Source of the DNA: Lachnospiraceae bacterium 3-1
Lineage (GTDB): Bacteria > Bacillota > Clostridia > Lachnospirales > Lachnospiraceae
Direction of reading: 5' to 3'
Assembly (NCBI GenBank): GCA_000403255.2
Contig: KE159596.1
Coordinates: 1 to 64,000, forward strand
DNA: 64,000 bases
This document shows positions 51,764 to 60,318 of the stretch, piece by piece. The translations under genes were made by a program, and so were the position numbers. How positions within the stretch are numbered: position 1 is the stretch's first letter; every line of letters begins with the position of its first letter. A model generated the notes under the pieces. It had not been told where the DNA came from. It made no database searches and saw only the letters and a program-made list of their open reading frames with translations.

Positions 51764-52552
51764 TTAGTTATGCTTCATATTCTGTTTTTTTATCCTGTCC
51801 AGCTCATCGAATACCACGTCATTGAGTACCTTAATGTAAGTACCTTTCATCCCTGAAGAACGGGATTCGATTACCCCAGCGCTTTCAAATTTCCTGAGTG
51901 CATTCACAATAACGCTTCTGGTGATGCCTACCCGGTCTGCAATTTTACTGGCAACTAAAATTCCTTCTTTCCCTTCCATTTCATCAAAAATATGTGTAAT
52001 GGCTTCCAACTCTGAAAAAGAAAGTGTACCAATCGCCGATTTTACAATTTGCACTTTCCGGTTCTCCTCCGCGCTCTCCTCATTGACCGAACGCATCATT
52101 TCCAATCCAACTACTGTGGTTCCATACTCACTCAAAATAATATCATCAATATCATACTGCTTCTCTTGACGATACACAAACAAGGTTCCTAATCTCTCTC
52201 CTGCAATATCAATGGGTGTAATAATTGCCTGATAGCTGCGCACGTCACCAGAAACAAAGCCCAGCGTCTCCAAATTAACATTCTCCTTGGTAGATAAAAT
52301 GCCCAGCAGACGCTCATTCAATAACGGATCAATAAATCCACCCACCTCATCCGCAATCAACTCTTTAATCTCCTCTGTCCTCGCTTCATGGCTCGTTCCT
52401 AAGACCTTCCCCTTCCTGCTGATTACCAGGATATTAGATTCCAAAATCTCTGTCAAAACTTCACAGATATCACTGAAAATTACTTTTGAGGAACTGTTAT
52501 TATGCAGCAACTTATTGATCTTCCTTGTCTTATCTAGCAACTGGACACTCAT
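51764..52552 (-). CDS. codY: global nutrient-sensing regulator CodY
   Basis: A 262-residue CodY that represses stationary-phase genes when bound to branched-chain amino acids and GTP. The N-terminal GAF-like part begins MSVQLLDKTRKINKLLHNNS. The C-terminal winged helix is GILVASKIADRVGITRSVIV with NALRKFESAGVIESRSSGMK. GGGAGGAGTTCT precedes the ATG. It has its own promoter (52600-52628) after topA and a terminator. Confidence 0.97.
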   Translation of the reverse strand: MSVQLLDKTRKINKLLHNNSSSKVIFSDICEVLTEILESNILVISRKGKVLGTSHEARTEEIKELIADEVGGFIDPLLNERLLGILSTKENVNLETLGFVSGDVRSYQAIITPIDIAGERLGTLFVYRQEKQYDIDDIILSEYGTTVVGLEMMRSVNEESAEENRKVQIVKSAIGTLSFSELEAITHIFDEMEGKEGILVASKIADRVGITRSVIVNALRKFESAGVIESRSSGMKGTYIKVLNDVVFDELDRIKKQNMKHN

Positions 52553-52599
52553 AGAACTCCTCCCAATTTTAAAACGTTACACCTGTTGTATTGTTTTGA

Positions 52600-52628
52600 A
52601 TTCTACCATGGTTTTTGACAAATTTCAA
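52600..52628 (-). promoter_or_regulatory. SigA-type promoter of codY
   Basis: On the minus strand TTGAAA (52628-52623), a 17-bp spacer ending TGG and TAGAAT (52605-52600) lie about 50 bp before codY. A loose CodY-box-like stretch (AATTTGTCAAAAA) overlaps the -35 region, which would fit autorepression, but the match is poor. Confidence 0.7.
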
Positions 52629-52741
52629 TAAGTTTCTTCTATTTTCCCTGGCTTTTTTATCAATTTTTTTAATTTTCACACTATTCTTGCTATTTTTTCT
52701 CAAAAATCGACACAACTTCCATTGACGCTTTTCAAATACTT

Positions 52742-54814
52742 TTATTGATTTTCTTTTTCTTTGACAAATCCACATTGAGCATCTGCGCATACCAGCTTAT
52801 TTCCTTTTTCCACCATATATCCACCGCATTCCGGACATTTTTCCTTGGAAGGCTTCTGCCAGCTCATAAAATCACAGTCAGGATTATCTTCACAACCATA
52901 ATATCTCCTGCCCTTTTTTGTCTTTTTCATTACAATTTCTTTTCCACATTTTGGACATTCCACACCTATTTTTTCAAGATATGGCTTTGTATTACGGCAT
53001 TCTGGGAATCCTGGACAGGCCAAAAATCTTCCATGTGGTCCATATTTAATCACCATATTCCGACCGCATAAGTCACAGACCACATCTGTGACCTCATCCT
53101 CAATCTGTATTTTTTCCAAATCCTTCTCTGCCGCCTGTACTGCCTCCTCTAAATCAGGATAAAAATTACTAATCACTGCTTTCCAGCCGACAATCCCTTC
53201 TGCTACTTTGTCCAGCAGAGATTCCATATTTGCAGTAAAATTTTCATCTACAATGGTTGGAAATGCTTCCAGCATAATCGAATTTACCACTTCTCCCAGT
53301 TCCGTAATATAAAGATTCTTATTCTCTTTTACCACATACCTTCTTCCCAAAAGAGTAGTTATAGTAGGAGCATAGGTACTCGGTCGTCCAATTCCCTGTT
53401 CTTCCAATGCCTTTACCAAAGAAGCCTCCGTAAAATGGGCTGGCGGCTGAGTGAAATGCTGCTTTTCCTCCAATTCTTTCAAATTCAGCTTGGTATCCTT
53501 GTCAACAGACTTTAAAAGCACATTATTTTCACTCTTCTCATCCTCCTCATTGGTATAGACAGACATAAATCCTTCAAAAATAATCTTAGAAGCGGACACA
53601 TGGAACCGATAATCTCCGGCGCCAATGGTAATGGAAGTAGTCTCATATACCGCATTGCTCATGCGGCTGGCAGCAAACCGTCTCCAAATAAGCTGATATA
53701 ACCGAAACTGATCCCTGCTTAAAGATTCTTTGATCATAACTGGAGTTCTAGTGATATCAGAAGGGCGGATTGCCTCATGCGCATCTTGTATCTTTCCAGA
53801 GCCCTTTTGCTCCTGTCCGCCTTTTGCTACGTACCTTTCCCCATAATTCGACTGGATATATTCCCGGGCCGACTGGTCTGCTTCCTCAGAAATACGCACA
53901 GAATCTGTTCTTAAATAGGTAATAATACCAACAGTCCCCTGTCCCTTGATATCTACTCCCTCGTATAACTGCTGCGCCAAACGCATGGTTTTTTGGGTAG
54001 AGAAATTCAAAACCTTTGAAGCTTCCTGCTGCAAGGTACTTGTGGTAAAGGGCAGAGGCGCTTTTCTTGTACGCTCCCCCTTCTTCACATCCAGCACCTG
54101 ATACCGTTCTTTTTCCAGCGCCTTTCGCACCTGCTCCATCTCTTCTTTGGATTTAATGACTATCTTTCCATTTTTATCTCCATAAAACTTAGCTGTTAAG
54201 GCTTTCTTTTCTCCTGGAATCGCAAATTGCGCCTCCAACGTCCAGTACTCTTCAGGAATAAATGCATTAATTTCCTCTTCTCTGTCACATATAATACGCA
54301 AGGCTACAGACTGCACGCGACCAGCGCTCAGCCCCCTCTTCACCTTTGCCCACAATACGGGACTAATTCGATAACCCACCATACGGTCTAACATACGCCT
54401 GGTCTGTTGGGCATCCACCAGATTCATATCAATCTTTCGGGCTTGCTTCAAAGAAGTTTTTACGGCATTCTTGGTAATTTCATTAAAGCTAATCCGGTAA
54501 ATATTCTTATCCTCCAGCTTTAATGCTTTTGATAAATGCCAGGAAATTGCCTCGCCTTCCCGGTCAGGGTCCGTTGCCAGATATACCTTTTCTGCCTTCT
54601 TTACCTCTTTCCTTAAATTGGCAAGAATGTCTCCCTTTCCTCGAATGGTAATATATTTCGGCTCATAATCATGTTCCACGTCAATCCCAAGCTGGCTTTT
54701 TGGCAAATCCCTCACATGCCCGTTCGATGCTGCCACTTCATAATTTTTTCCCAAAAATTTTTTAATTGTTTTCACCTTTGCTGGTGATTCCACGATAACC
54801 AGATATTTCGCCAT
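52742..54814 (-). CDS. topA: DNA topoisomerase I
   Basis: A 690-residue type IA topoisomerase that relaxes negative supercoils. The TOPRIM domain is YLVIVESPAKVKTIKKFLGK with VYLATDPDREGEAISWHL. The catalytic Tyr is in GIITYLRTDSVRISEEA. Three C-terminal zinc fingers follow (CDLCGRNMV, CPKCGKEIVMKK, CPECGGYMVEKG). GGAGCAGGACAC precedes the ATG. It lies between dprA and codY, the usual firmicute order. Confidence 0.98.
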   Translation of the reverse strand: MAKYLVIVESPAKVKTIKKFLGKNYEVAASNGHVRDLPKSQLGIDVEHDYEPKYITIRGKGDILANLRKEVKKAEKVYLATDPDREGEAISWHLSKALKLEDKNIYRISFNEITKNAVKTSLKQARKIDMNLVDAQQTRRMLDRMVGYRISPVLWAKVKRGLSAGRVQSVALRIICDREEEINAFIPEEYWTLEAQFAIPGEKKALTAKFYGDKNGKIVIKSKEEMEQVRKALEKERYQVLDVKKGERTRKAPLPFTTSTLQQEASKVLNFSTQKTMRLAQQLYEGVDIKGQGTVGIITYLRTDSVRISEEADQSAREYIQSNYGERYVAKGGQEQKGSGKIQDAHEAIRPSDITRTPVMIKESLSRDQFRLYQLIWRRFAASRMSNAVYETTSITIGAGDYRFHVSASKIIFEGFMSVYTNEEDEKSENNVLLKSVDKDTKLNLKELEEKQHFTQPPAHFTEASLVKALEEQGIGRPSTYAPTITTLLGRRYVVKENKNLYITELGEVVNSIMLEAFPTIVDENFTANMESLLDKVAEGIVGWKAVISNFYPDLEEAVQAAEKDLEKIQIEDEVTDVVCDLCGRNMVIKYGPHGRFLACPGFPECRNTKPYLEKIGVECPKCGKEIVMKKTKKGRRYYGCEDNPDCDFMSWQKPSKEKCPECGGYMVEKGNKLVCADAQCGFVKEKENQ

Positions 54815-54847
54815 GTGTCCTGCTCCTTTAACTGTTCGTTCCTTATA

Positions 54848-55966
54848 CTAATCAAAAATTTCTGACCTGATATAATAATTTTTATATACTTCTAGTATAC
54901 AGCCTTTCTCTCTGAGAGATTCCAAAATTTCCACAAGCCTCAGAAAAGAAAATCCTGTTTGCGCCATAAGCTCATCCAAATTTTTTGGACTTAAATCCAC
55001 ACAACTATACACCAACCTTTCTGATTTTTCAAGTGATATTTTTTCATTTCGGACAGCAGAATCTATAAAATCTGCAAAAATCCCCATTTCTTTTTGAAAA
55101 TCTTCCAGAGACAGAAACATTCCTGCCCCCTGCCGAATCAGCCGATTGGTCCCCTGACTCAATCTATCTCCAATCCTGCCTGGTACTGCATAAACCTCTC
55201 TTCCCTGCTCTAAGGCAAAATCTGCCGTAATCAGAGCACCGCTTTTCTCTCTTGCTTCTACTACGATAACACCATCTGACAACCCACTGATCATTCGGTT
55301 TCTCTGGGGAAAAAAGAAAGTAAGGGGCTTCGTGTGAGGTGGGTATTCCGAAAGGAGACCGCCCTTTTTGGGAATGGCTTCATATAGCTTCTGGTGCTTT
55401 GCGGGATAACACACATCCACTCCACATCCCAGAACTCCATACGTTCTCCCGTCTGCTTGCAATGCCCCTTGATGACCTGCACCGTCAATACCAGCAGCCA
55501 TGCCACTGATGATAGATACTCCCCGCTCTGCAAGGGAAAACCCTATCATTTCAGCTACTTTCTTCCCATAAGCAGAACAGCTTCTTGCCCCTACTACTGC
55601 AATTGCAGGAGCTTTTTCGACGGGAAGGCTTCCTCGAAAATAAATTCCATAGGGCGGGTTATAAATATGTTTCAAGCGTTTGGGATAATTCTCATCCTGC
55701 CAAAGGCATAAGCCAATTTCATTCTGAAAACAATACTGCTGTCTATCCTCCAATTCTGATTCCGAAATCTTCTGCCCAGCCCCAATGGCTCCTTTCTCCT
55801 TTTCTGTCAGCCAGGCAATTTTCTGCAATTGTCCTGCCTTCATCCGATATAATTCTTCCGCTTCCAAAAAAATAGTTCTAATATAGATTTTCTTTTTTCC
55901 AGAAATGGAAGAAAGCCCTGCAAACCAGTATTCATATTTATTATGTATTTTATTCCTGCCAGTCAT
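54848..55966 (-). CDS. dprA: DNA processing protein DprA
   Basis: A 372-residue DprA/Smf that loads RecA onto incoming single-stranded DNA. The Rossmann core is APAIAVVGARSCSAYGKKVA, VSIISGMAAGIDGAGHQGAL and FFPQRNRMISGLSDGVIVVE. A C-terminal winged helix is present (LDELMAQTGFSFLRLVEILE). The ATG at 55966 overlaps the comM stop (ATGA); earlier in-frame ATGs lie inside comM. Confidence 0.95.
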   Translation of the reverse strand: MTGRNKIHNKYEYWFAGLSSISGKKKIYIRTIFLEAEELYRMKAGQLQKIAWLTEKEKGAIGAGQKISESELEDRQQYCFQNEIGLCLWQDENYPKRLKHIYNPPYGIYFRGSLPVEKAPAIAVVGARSCSAYGKKVAEMIGFSLAERGVSIISGMAAGIDGAGHQGALQADGRTYGVLGCGVDVCYPAKHQKLYEAIPKKGGLLSEYPPHTKPLTFFFPQRNRMISGLSDGVIVVEAREKSGALITADFALEQGREVYAVPGRIGDRLSQGTNRLIRQGAGMFLSLEDFQKEMGIFADFIDSAVRNEKISLEKSERLVYSCVDLSPKNLDELMAQTGFSFLRLVEILESLREKGCILEVYKNYYIRSEIFD

Positions 55967-57510
55967 ATCATTTCCCATGTATTTCTGTCCATTCCCCGAT
56001 ATCTCAGGCTTTCTATCATATGCCCACGGCAAATCCGTTTTGAATGCTCCATATCCGCAATGGTACGTGCCACCCGGATGGTTCGGTAATAGCTTCTTGC
56101 GCTCATCTGAAAACGCTCAAAATATTCCTGTAAAAGCTTCTCTGCCTCTTGTTCCATCGGACAGAATTCTTTTATTTGGGAAACAGGAATCCGGCTGTTG
56201 GATACAATGCCGCTTCCTGCAAACCGTTTCCTTTGTAGATTCTGTACATCCTGTACCCTCTTTTTCACAGCTTCTGAAGTCTCTTGCGGCTCTGTACTTA
56301 CCATATCAACAAGTGACAACCGTTTTACTTCTATCGTAAGATCCATACGGTCTAGCAAGGGCTTGCTTAGTTTATTCCAATGGCGGCCGATGACTGCAGG
56401 AGAACATGTACACTTATTATGGTCTGGATAAGCCCCACAGCCACAGGGATTCATGGCGCCAATCAGCATCACATCTGCTGGATAGTGATAAACTCCGCTG
56501 CTTCTTACCAGTCTTATCATCCTTTCTTCCAAAGGCTGCCGCAGAGTCTCCAATACTTCCCTTTTAAATTCTGTCAGCTCGTCCAAAAACAATATCCCTT
56601 TATGTGCCAGGCTCAATTCTCCTGGTTTGGGTACAGCGCCTCCTCCAGCAAGACCTGCAACACTGATGGTATGATGGGGATTTCGAAAGGGTCTCTCCCA
56701 AAACCGTTCTTCCCTCTGCTCAAACCTGCCGCTGACACTATATATTTTGGCAAGCTCCAATGCCTCTTCCTCTGTTAAATCAGGCAAAATTGTGGCCGCT
56801 GCTCTGGCTGCCATTGTTTTCCCTGCCCCCGGCGCCCCGATCATTAACATATGATGTCTTCCTGAAGCTGCCACCTCGCAGACACGCTTTAAAACCTTCT
56901 GCCCATGAATGTCTGCAAAATCCCACTCTTGGGCATGTTCCGCCTTCTGCTCTGACTGCCTTCTCTTTGCGTCTGCCTGGTATTTTTCAGGCATGTGGGA
57001 AAACTCTTCTATCATAGCAATCACCTGGTTGAGATTATCTGCTGGTAATACAACCATTCCTTTTACAACCCCGGCTTCCTTCATGTTTTCTCTTGGAACA
57101 CAAATGGTGTGCTTTCCTACTTCCTGAGCTGCAAGGGCCATAGGAAGAATGCCTGTTGTGGGCCGTATCTCCCCATTCAGGCTGACTTCCCCGGCAAATA
57201 TTATTCCTTTTAAGCACTCCTTTGAAACCCTTCCATAAGCTGACAATACCGCAAGGGCAATAGGCAAATCAAAACTGGTTCCCGTTTTTCGAATATCTGC
57301 AGGATAAAAATTTACAGTAATTTTCTTAGGCGCCAATTGTATTTTACTATTCCGAAAGGCTGCTTTCACTCGTTCTTTTGCCTCCTTCACCTCAGAAGAC
57401 AACGCACCCACCATCTCAAATGCAGGCATTCCGTCGCATACATCTGCTTCCACCTGTACGAAAATGCTCTGAATTCCGAATACGATGGCTGTTGACACAA
57501 TACTATACAA
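55963..57510 (-). CDS. comM: YifB/ComM family Mg-chelatase-like AAA+ ATPase
   Basis: A protein of about 515 residues, the family length. The N-terminal domain is YSIVSTAIVFGIQSIFVQVE, NFYPADIRKTGTSFDLPIAL. The AAA+ core has MLMIGAPGAGKTMAARAAAT, LFLDELTEFKREVLETLRQP and MNPCGCGAYPDHNKCTCSPA. A C-terminal helical part follows. It acts in branch migration during DNA uptake in other bacteria. TTG 57510 is chosen because the ribosome binding site GGGAGG precedes it and homology starts there; the 39 upstream in-frame residues overlap the promoter. Confidence 0.93.
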   Translation of the reverse strand: MYSIVSTAIVFGIQSIFVQVEADVCDGMPAFEMVGALSSEVKEAKERVKAAFRNSKIQLAPKKITVNFYPADIRKTGTSFDLPIALAVLSAYGRVSKECLKGIIFAGEVSLNGEIRPTTGILPMALAAQEVGKHTICVPRENMKEAGVVKGMVVLPADNLNQVIAMIEEFSHMPEKYQADAKRRQSEQKAEHAQEWDFADIHGQKVLKRVCEVAASGRHHMLMIGAPGAGKTMAARAAATILPDLTEEEALELAKIYSVSGRFEQREERFWERPFRNPHHTISVAGLAGGGAVPKPGELSLAHKGILFLDELTEFKREVLETLRQPLEERMIRLVRSSGVYHYPADVMLIGAMNPCGCGAYPDHNKCTCSPAVIGRHWNKLSKPLLDRMDLTIEVKRLSLVDMVSTEPQETSEAVKKRVQDVQNLQRKRFAGSGIVSNSRIPVSQIKEFCPMEQEAEKLLQEYFERFQMSARSYYRTIRVARTIADMEHSKRICRGHMIESLRYRGMDRNTWEMI

Positions 57511-57573
57511 ATTTCCTCCCTCTTGCTGGTTTGGGAATCTGGGCAGATACGCCCTTTGAAAAAAGATGGTTAC

Positions 57574-57602
57574 ATCATACCATGTTTCTATTGGTTCTGC
57601 AA
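57574..57602 (-). promoter_or_regulatory. SigA-type promoter of comM-dprA-topA
   Basis: On the minus strand TTGCAG (57602-57597), 17 bp, then TATGAT (57579-57574), 64 bp upstream of the TTG start. The foldback element ends only 29 bp upstream of the -35 box, so the core promoter survived but any farther upstream control was displaced. Confidence 0.75.
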
Positions 57603-57630
57603 TAAGTGTAAAAACATTTTTATTCAAAAC

Positions 57631-58132
57631 AGTAACAGTTCAGCCCTTTCAGCTTTGAAATAGAGCTTTATTCCAAGGATTTTCATACTGACAGTATAAA
57701 AATATGGATGGGTATTTCCATATTTGAGACAAATTTTCCTGCTTTCCCTTCCAAGAAAGGAAACATTCGGTGGATTTCGTGTATTTCCTGCTTCCAGGGA
57801 TGGAAGAAGTGTATTCCCTCCAATTTCACTGTTAGAGGTTTTCCGCCGTTGGCAAGGAAAACATACGAAGGACTTGCGAATCTCAGAAAAACAGTCCCGC
57901 CCCTCGATATCCTCCCATCGGCTGGAAAACCGAGTTTGAATTGGAGGGAATTAATAGCATCCTTCCATCCCTGGAACTGGAAATACTAGAAATCCAGCCG
58001 CGTTTCCTTGTGGAAGTGAAAGCAGGAAAATTTGTAAAAAACAATAGAAGTTCCCATCCATATTTTTATTCTTACATCGAAGAATCCTTTCAATAAAGCA
58101 ATGTAGAAAACTGAAAGGGCTGAACTGTTACT
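57631..58132. mobile_element. 502-bp foldback/MITE-like element with 22-bp perfect terminal inverted repeats
   Basis: The ends at 57631-57652 and 58111-58132 are exact 22-bp inverted repeats beginning AGTAACAGTTCAGCCC. The interior is an imperfect palindrome centred near 57882; complementary blocks include ATAAAAATATGGATGGG, ACAAATTTTCCTGCTTTC and TCCAGGGATGGAAG. CAAAAC (TCAAAAC if a shared T is counted) flanks both sides (57625-57630 and 58133-58138), as a target duplication. No protein of credible size is encoded, so it must be mobilized by another transposase or be an immobile copy. The right repeat supplies the last base of the sigma factor's final Glu codon (GAG) and its TAA stop. Confidence 0.8.
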
Positions 58133-58748
58133 CAAAACATCCCTTCAATTTTTCCAGCGCCCGTTTTTCAATCCGGCTCACATAAGAGCGCGATATCCCC
58201 AATTTATCTGCAATCTCACGCTGCGTTACCGGTTTTCGGTTATAAAGTCCATACCTCCATTCAATAATTTCACGTTCCCGTCTGTTCAAAACCCTTGGAA
58301 TCGCCTCATAAACCTTCCGCGTATTTCCTTTCAGTTCAATCACCTCAAAGATATCCCGATCGGCGCTTTCCACCACATCCATCAAATTAATTTGATTTCC
58401 TTCTTTATCTGTCCCAATCGGTTCATACAAAGATACTTCTCGGGAAGTTTTTTTCTTACCGCGAAAATACATCAATAGCTCATTGTCTATACACCTTGCA
58501 GCATAGGTTGCCAGCCGGTTTCCCCGCTCATAATTAAATGTCGATATTGCTTTAATCAGCCCTATGGTCCCTATGGAGATCAAATCCTCCATATCCTCTT
58601 CCCCATTCTGATATTTCCTGGAAATATGCGCTACCAGCCTCAGATTTCGTTCAATCAAAGTGTTTTTCGCTTCAAGGCTGCCCTCTTTCATTTCTTTTAA
58701 ATAATATTTTTCTTCCTCGGCATTCAGCGGCATTAAAAATGTTTTCAA
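58128..58748 (-). CDS. sigK: sporulation sigma factor, SigK type
   Basis: A sigma-70 protein of about 206 residues. Region 2 shows NTLIERNLRLVAHISRKYQN, MEDLISIGTIGLIKAISTFN and RLATYAARCIDNELLMYFRG. Region 4 ends VTQREIADKLGISRSYVSRI with EKRALEKLKG, which is closer to SigK than SigE. No skin-like element interrupts it. TTG 58748 has GAGG 8 nt upstream and gives MKTFLMPL-type N-terminus; GTG 58757 would lie in that site. A 502-bp foldback element is inserted at the last codon without altering the product. It acts in the mother cell late in sporulation if the assignment is right. Confidence 0.87.
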   Translation of the reverse strand: MKTFLMPLNAEEEKYYLKEMKEGSLEAKNTLIERNLRLVAHISRKYQNGEEDMEDLISIGTIGLIKAISTFNYERGNRLATYAARCIDNELLMYFRGKKKTSREVSLYEPIGTDKEGNQINLMDVVESADRDIFEVIELKGNTRKVYEAIPRVLNRREREIIEWRYGLYNRKPVTQREIADKLGISRSYVSRIEKRALEKLKGCFE

Positions 58749-58842
58749 AAAAAGCACCTCTAAGCTGATTTATTACATTCTATGAAAAATCAAGCTTTGA
58801 AGTGCCTTTCCAACTGGAAAATAGTTTTTCTTCATTTTGTAC

Positions 58843-58871
58843 TTGTGGTGCAACAGCAGATACGTTATAAT
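58843..58871 (+). promoter_or_regulatory. SigA-type promoter of the DUF4250 gene
   Basis: TTGTGG (58843-58848), a 17-bp spacer and TATAAT (58866-58871) lie 32 bp before the small plus-strand gene. Confidence 0.65.
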
Positions 58872-58903
58872 ATTATCAAAAAAACAGGAGGTATTACATT
58901 ACA

Positions 58904-59080
58904 ATGAATATTCCAAAAGACCCAGTCATCCTCTTAAGCTTTATCAATACACACTTAAGAGACCGCTATCCTTCCTTAGAGGAACTCTGCAAAAGCTGTG
59001 ACATTTCCATGGAAGAGCTGATTGCTTCCTTAGCAGCAATTGATTACCATTATCAGCCCGACAAAAATCAATTTCTGTAA
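58904..59080 (+). CDS. DUF4250 family small protein (58 aa)
   Basis: A 58-residue protein: MNIPKDPVILLSFINTHLRD, RYPSLEELCKSCDISMEELI, ASLAAIDYHYQPDKNQF. This matches the DUF4250 pattern (N-terminal P-K-D-P-x-x-L-L-S-x-I-N, then a helix-turn-helix-like part and Y-x-Y near the end). GGAGG lies 12 nt upstream, a long spacing. It is divergent from sigK and ends 2 bp from the stop of the convergent DUF5662 gene. Function unknown. Confidence 0.8.
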   Translation: MNIPKDPVILLSFINTHLRDRYPSLEELCKSCDISMEELIASLAAIDYHYQPDKNQFL

Positions 59081-59082
59081 AG

Positions 59083-59634
59083 CTATGACCGTTTCCCATA
59101 ATCCTTTTTCTTTAACACAATTTTCTTAATGTAACGGAAGGTAACATCCTCTCCCTGTTCTGCTAGCATATGCAGCAAGCGTTCCAGCAAAATTCTGGTA
59201 TCCCTGTGAAGGATATGATATTCCTTACCGTTTTCATAGTATTCTAAAGGACTGCTGTCTGTATAGTCCTCCTTTTTATAAATTTTTGACGCGGACATCC
59301 GGTCAATAAACATTTCCACCACATATCGAATCGGCATTTTCATACCCGTCATGGCTTTGTTTTCTCCAGCTCCATAGTCAATCCAATACTCCATATGATG
59401 CTTATTCCTGCCTTTGTGATGCAGCCAGGAGGAAGAATATCCCTTTTCTTTCCGCTCAATATTATTGGGACTTAAATTCCCCTGAAAATATTTGCACCCT
59501 ACCAAAAATTCTGTAGGTGTATATTTAGACAAATCATGCAATAAACCTTGTTTGTACAATCCTACCCGGAAACAGCCTTTCATGACAAGTATCTTATGGT
59601 TTGTAATAGTTTTAAAATGTTGCCAGACTTTCAT
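59083..59634 (-). CDS. DUF5662 family protein
   Basis: A 183-residue protein with KGLYKQGLLHDLSKYTPTEF-like sequence (GLLHDLSKYTPTEFLVGCKY) and WLHHKGRNKHHMEYWIDY, whose H-D and H-H pairs give an HD-domain-like metal site. The family is annotated DUF5662; no reaction is established. It follows the TraX-type gene by 27 bp, probably in the same operon. The start site has little ribosome binding sequence. Confidence 0.75.
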   Translation of the reverse strand: MKVWQHFKTITNHKILVMKGCFRVGLYKQGLLHDLSKYTPTEFLVGCKYFQGNLSPNNIERKEKGYSSSWLHHKGRNKHHMEYWIDYGAGENKAMTGMKMPIRYVVEMFIDRMSASKIYKKEDYTDSSPLEYYENGKEYHILHRDTRILLERLLHMLAEQGEDVTFRYIKKIVLKKKDYGKRS

Positions 59635-59661
59635 TTACACACACTCCTGTCTTAATTTCAC

Positions 59662-60318
59662 TCAATAGATCAATTTGCATATAACATAAATCACCAGCAA
59701 ATGTATGGGATAAAATGCATAAAAAAAATATTTCATAGAAGGTCCGCGCTTCCCATTATATAGGAGCATGGGAAGCGCTGCAAACGTTGCATAAATCTGA
59801 ACACTTATCCCGTACATCAGATAATTCATCACTACAAAAGCCGCTTGCTTGGCAACCCTATACTGATACAGGATATAAAATAGCAAAATGAAAGTCACTC
59901 CAGAAGCTCCATAGTCCGTGTTCAAAACCTCTGCCAATGCTATAGATGATAAAAAAGTTAAAAATGAACTTAATTTTCCTGTTCGTTTCTGGCATTGTTC
60001 TACTGCTACCAGACCAAAAAACAATGTAAAAAATACGTTTTGGTGTCCAAAATATATTCGGCCAAAAAATGCCAGATCAAACGGAAGCTCTGACAAAAGT
60101 GCAAACAAAAACAGACGAACCTCATATTTGTGAATATCCTTGGTATGCACAGCTCCTTCCACCAGAAGGAAACAATAAATTGGAAACGCCAGCCTGCCAA
60201 TCATCCTCAATTGTATATACTGAGGAAACAAGACAGCTCCAACGTGATCGATTAACATACAAATAATGGCAATCCACTTCAAGGTAAAGCCACTGACGCC
60301 AAATTTTTGTTCTGTCAT
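59662..60318 (-). CDS. TraX family membrane protein
   Basis: A 218-residue, strongly hydrophobic protein with about seven membrane helices and the TraX-like opening (GFTLKWIAIICMLIDHVGAV, MIGRLAFPIYCFLLVEGAVH) and SELPFDLAFF. Chromosomal TraX proteins are presumed acyltransferases; the plasmid TraX acetylates pilin. The start overlaps the stop of the GH13-like gene (ATGA). The substrate is unknown. Confidence 0.82.
   Translation of the reverse strand: MTEQKFGVSGFTLKWIAIICMLIDHVGAVLFPQYIQLRMIGRLAFPIYCFLLVEGAVHTKDIHKYEVRLFLFALLSELPFDLAFFGRIYFGHQNVFFTLFFGLVAVEQCQKRTGKLSSFLTFLSSIALAEVLNTDYGASGVTFILLFYILYQYRVAKQAAFVVMNYLMYGISVQIYATFAALPMLLYNGKRGPSMKYFFYAFYPIHLLVIYVICKLIY

Noticed and set aside
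51576..51767. Plus-strand 63-codon hydrophobic frame between flgB and codY
   Set aside because: It has no ribosome binding site, spans the codY terminator hairpin, and its hydrophobicity follows from the T-rich sequence.
57708..57989. Plus-strand frames within the foldback element
   Set aside because: They are short, lack good ribosome binding sites, and the two arms encode unrelated peptides; no transposase motif is seen.
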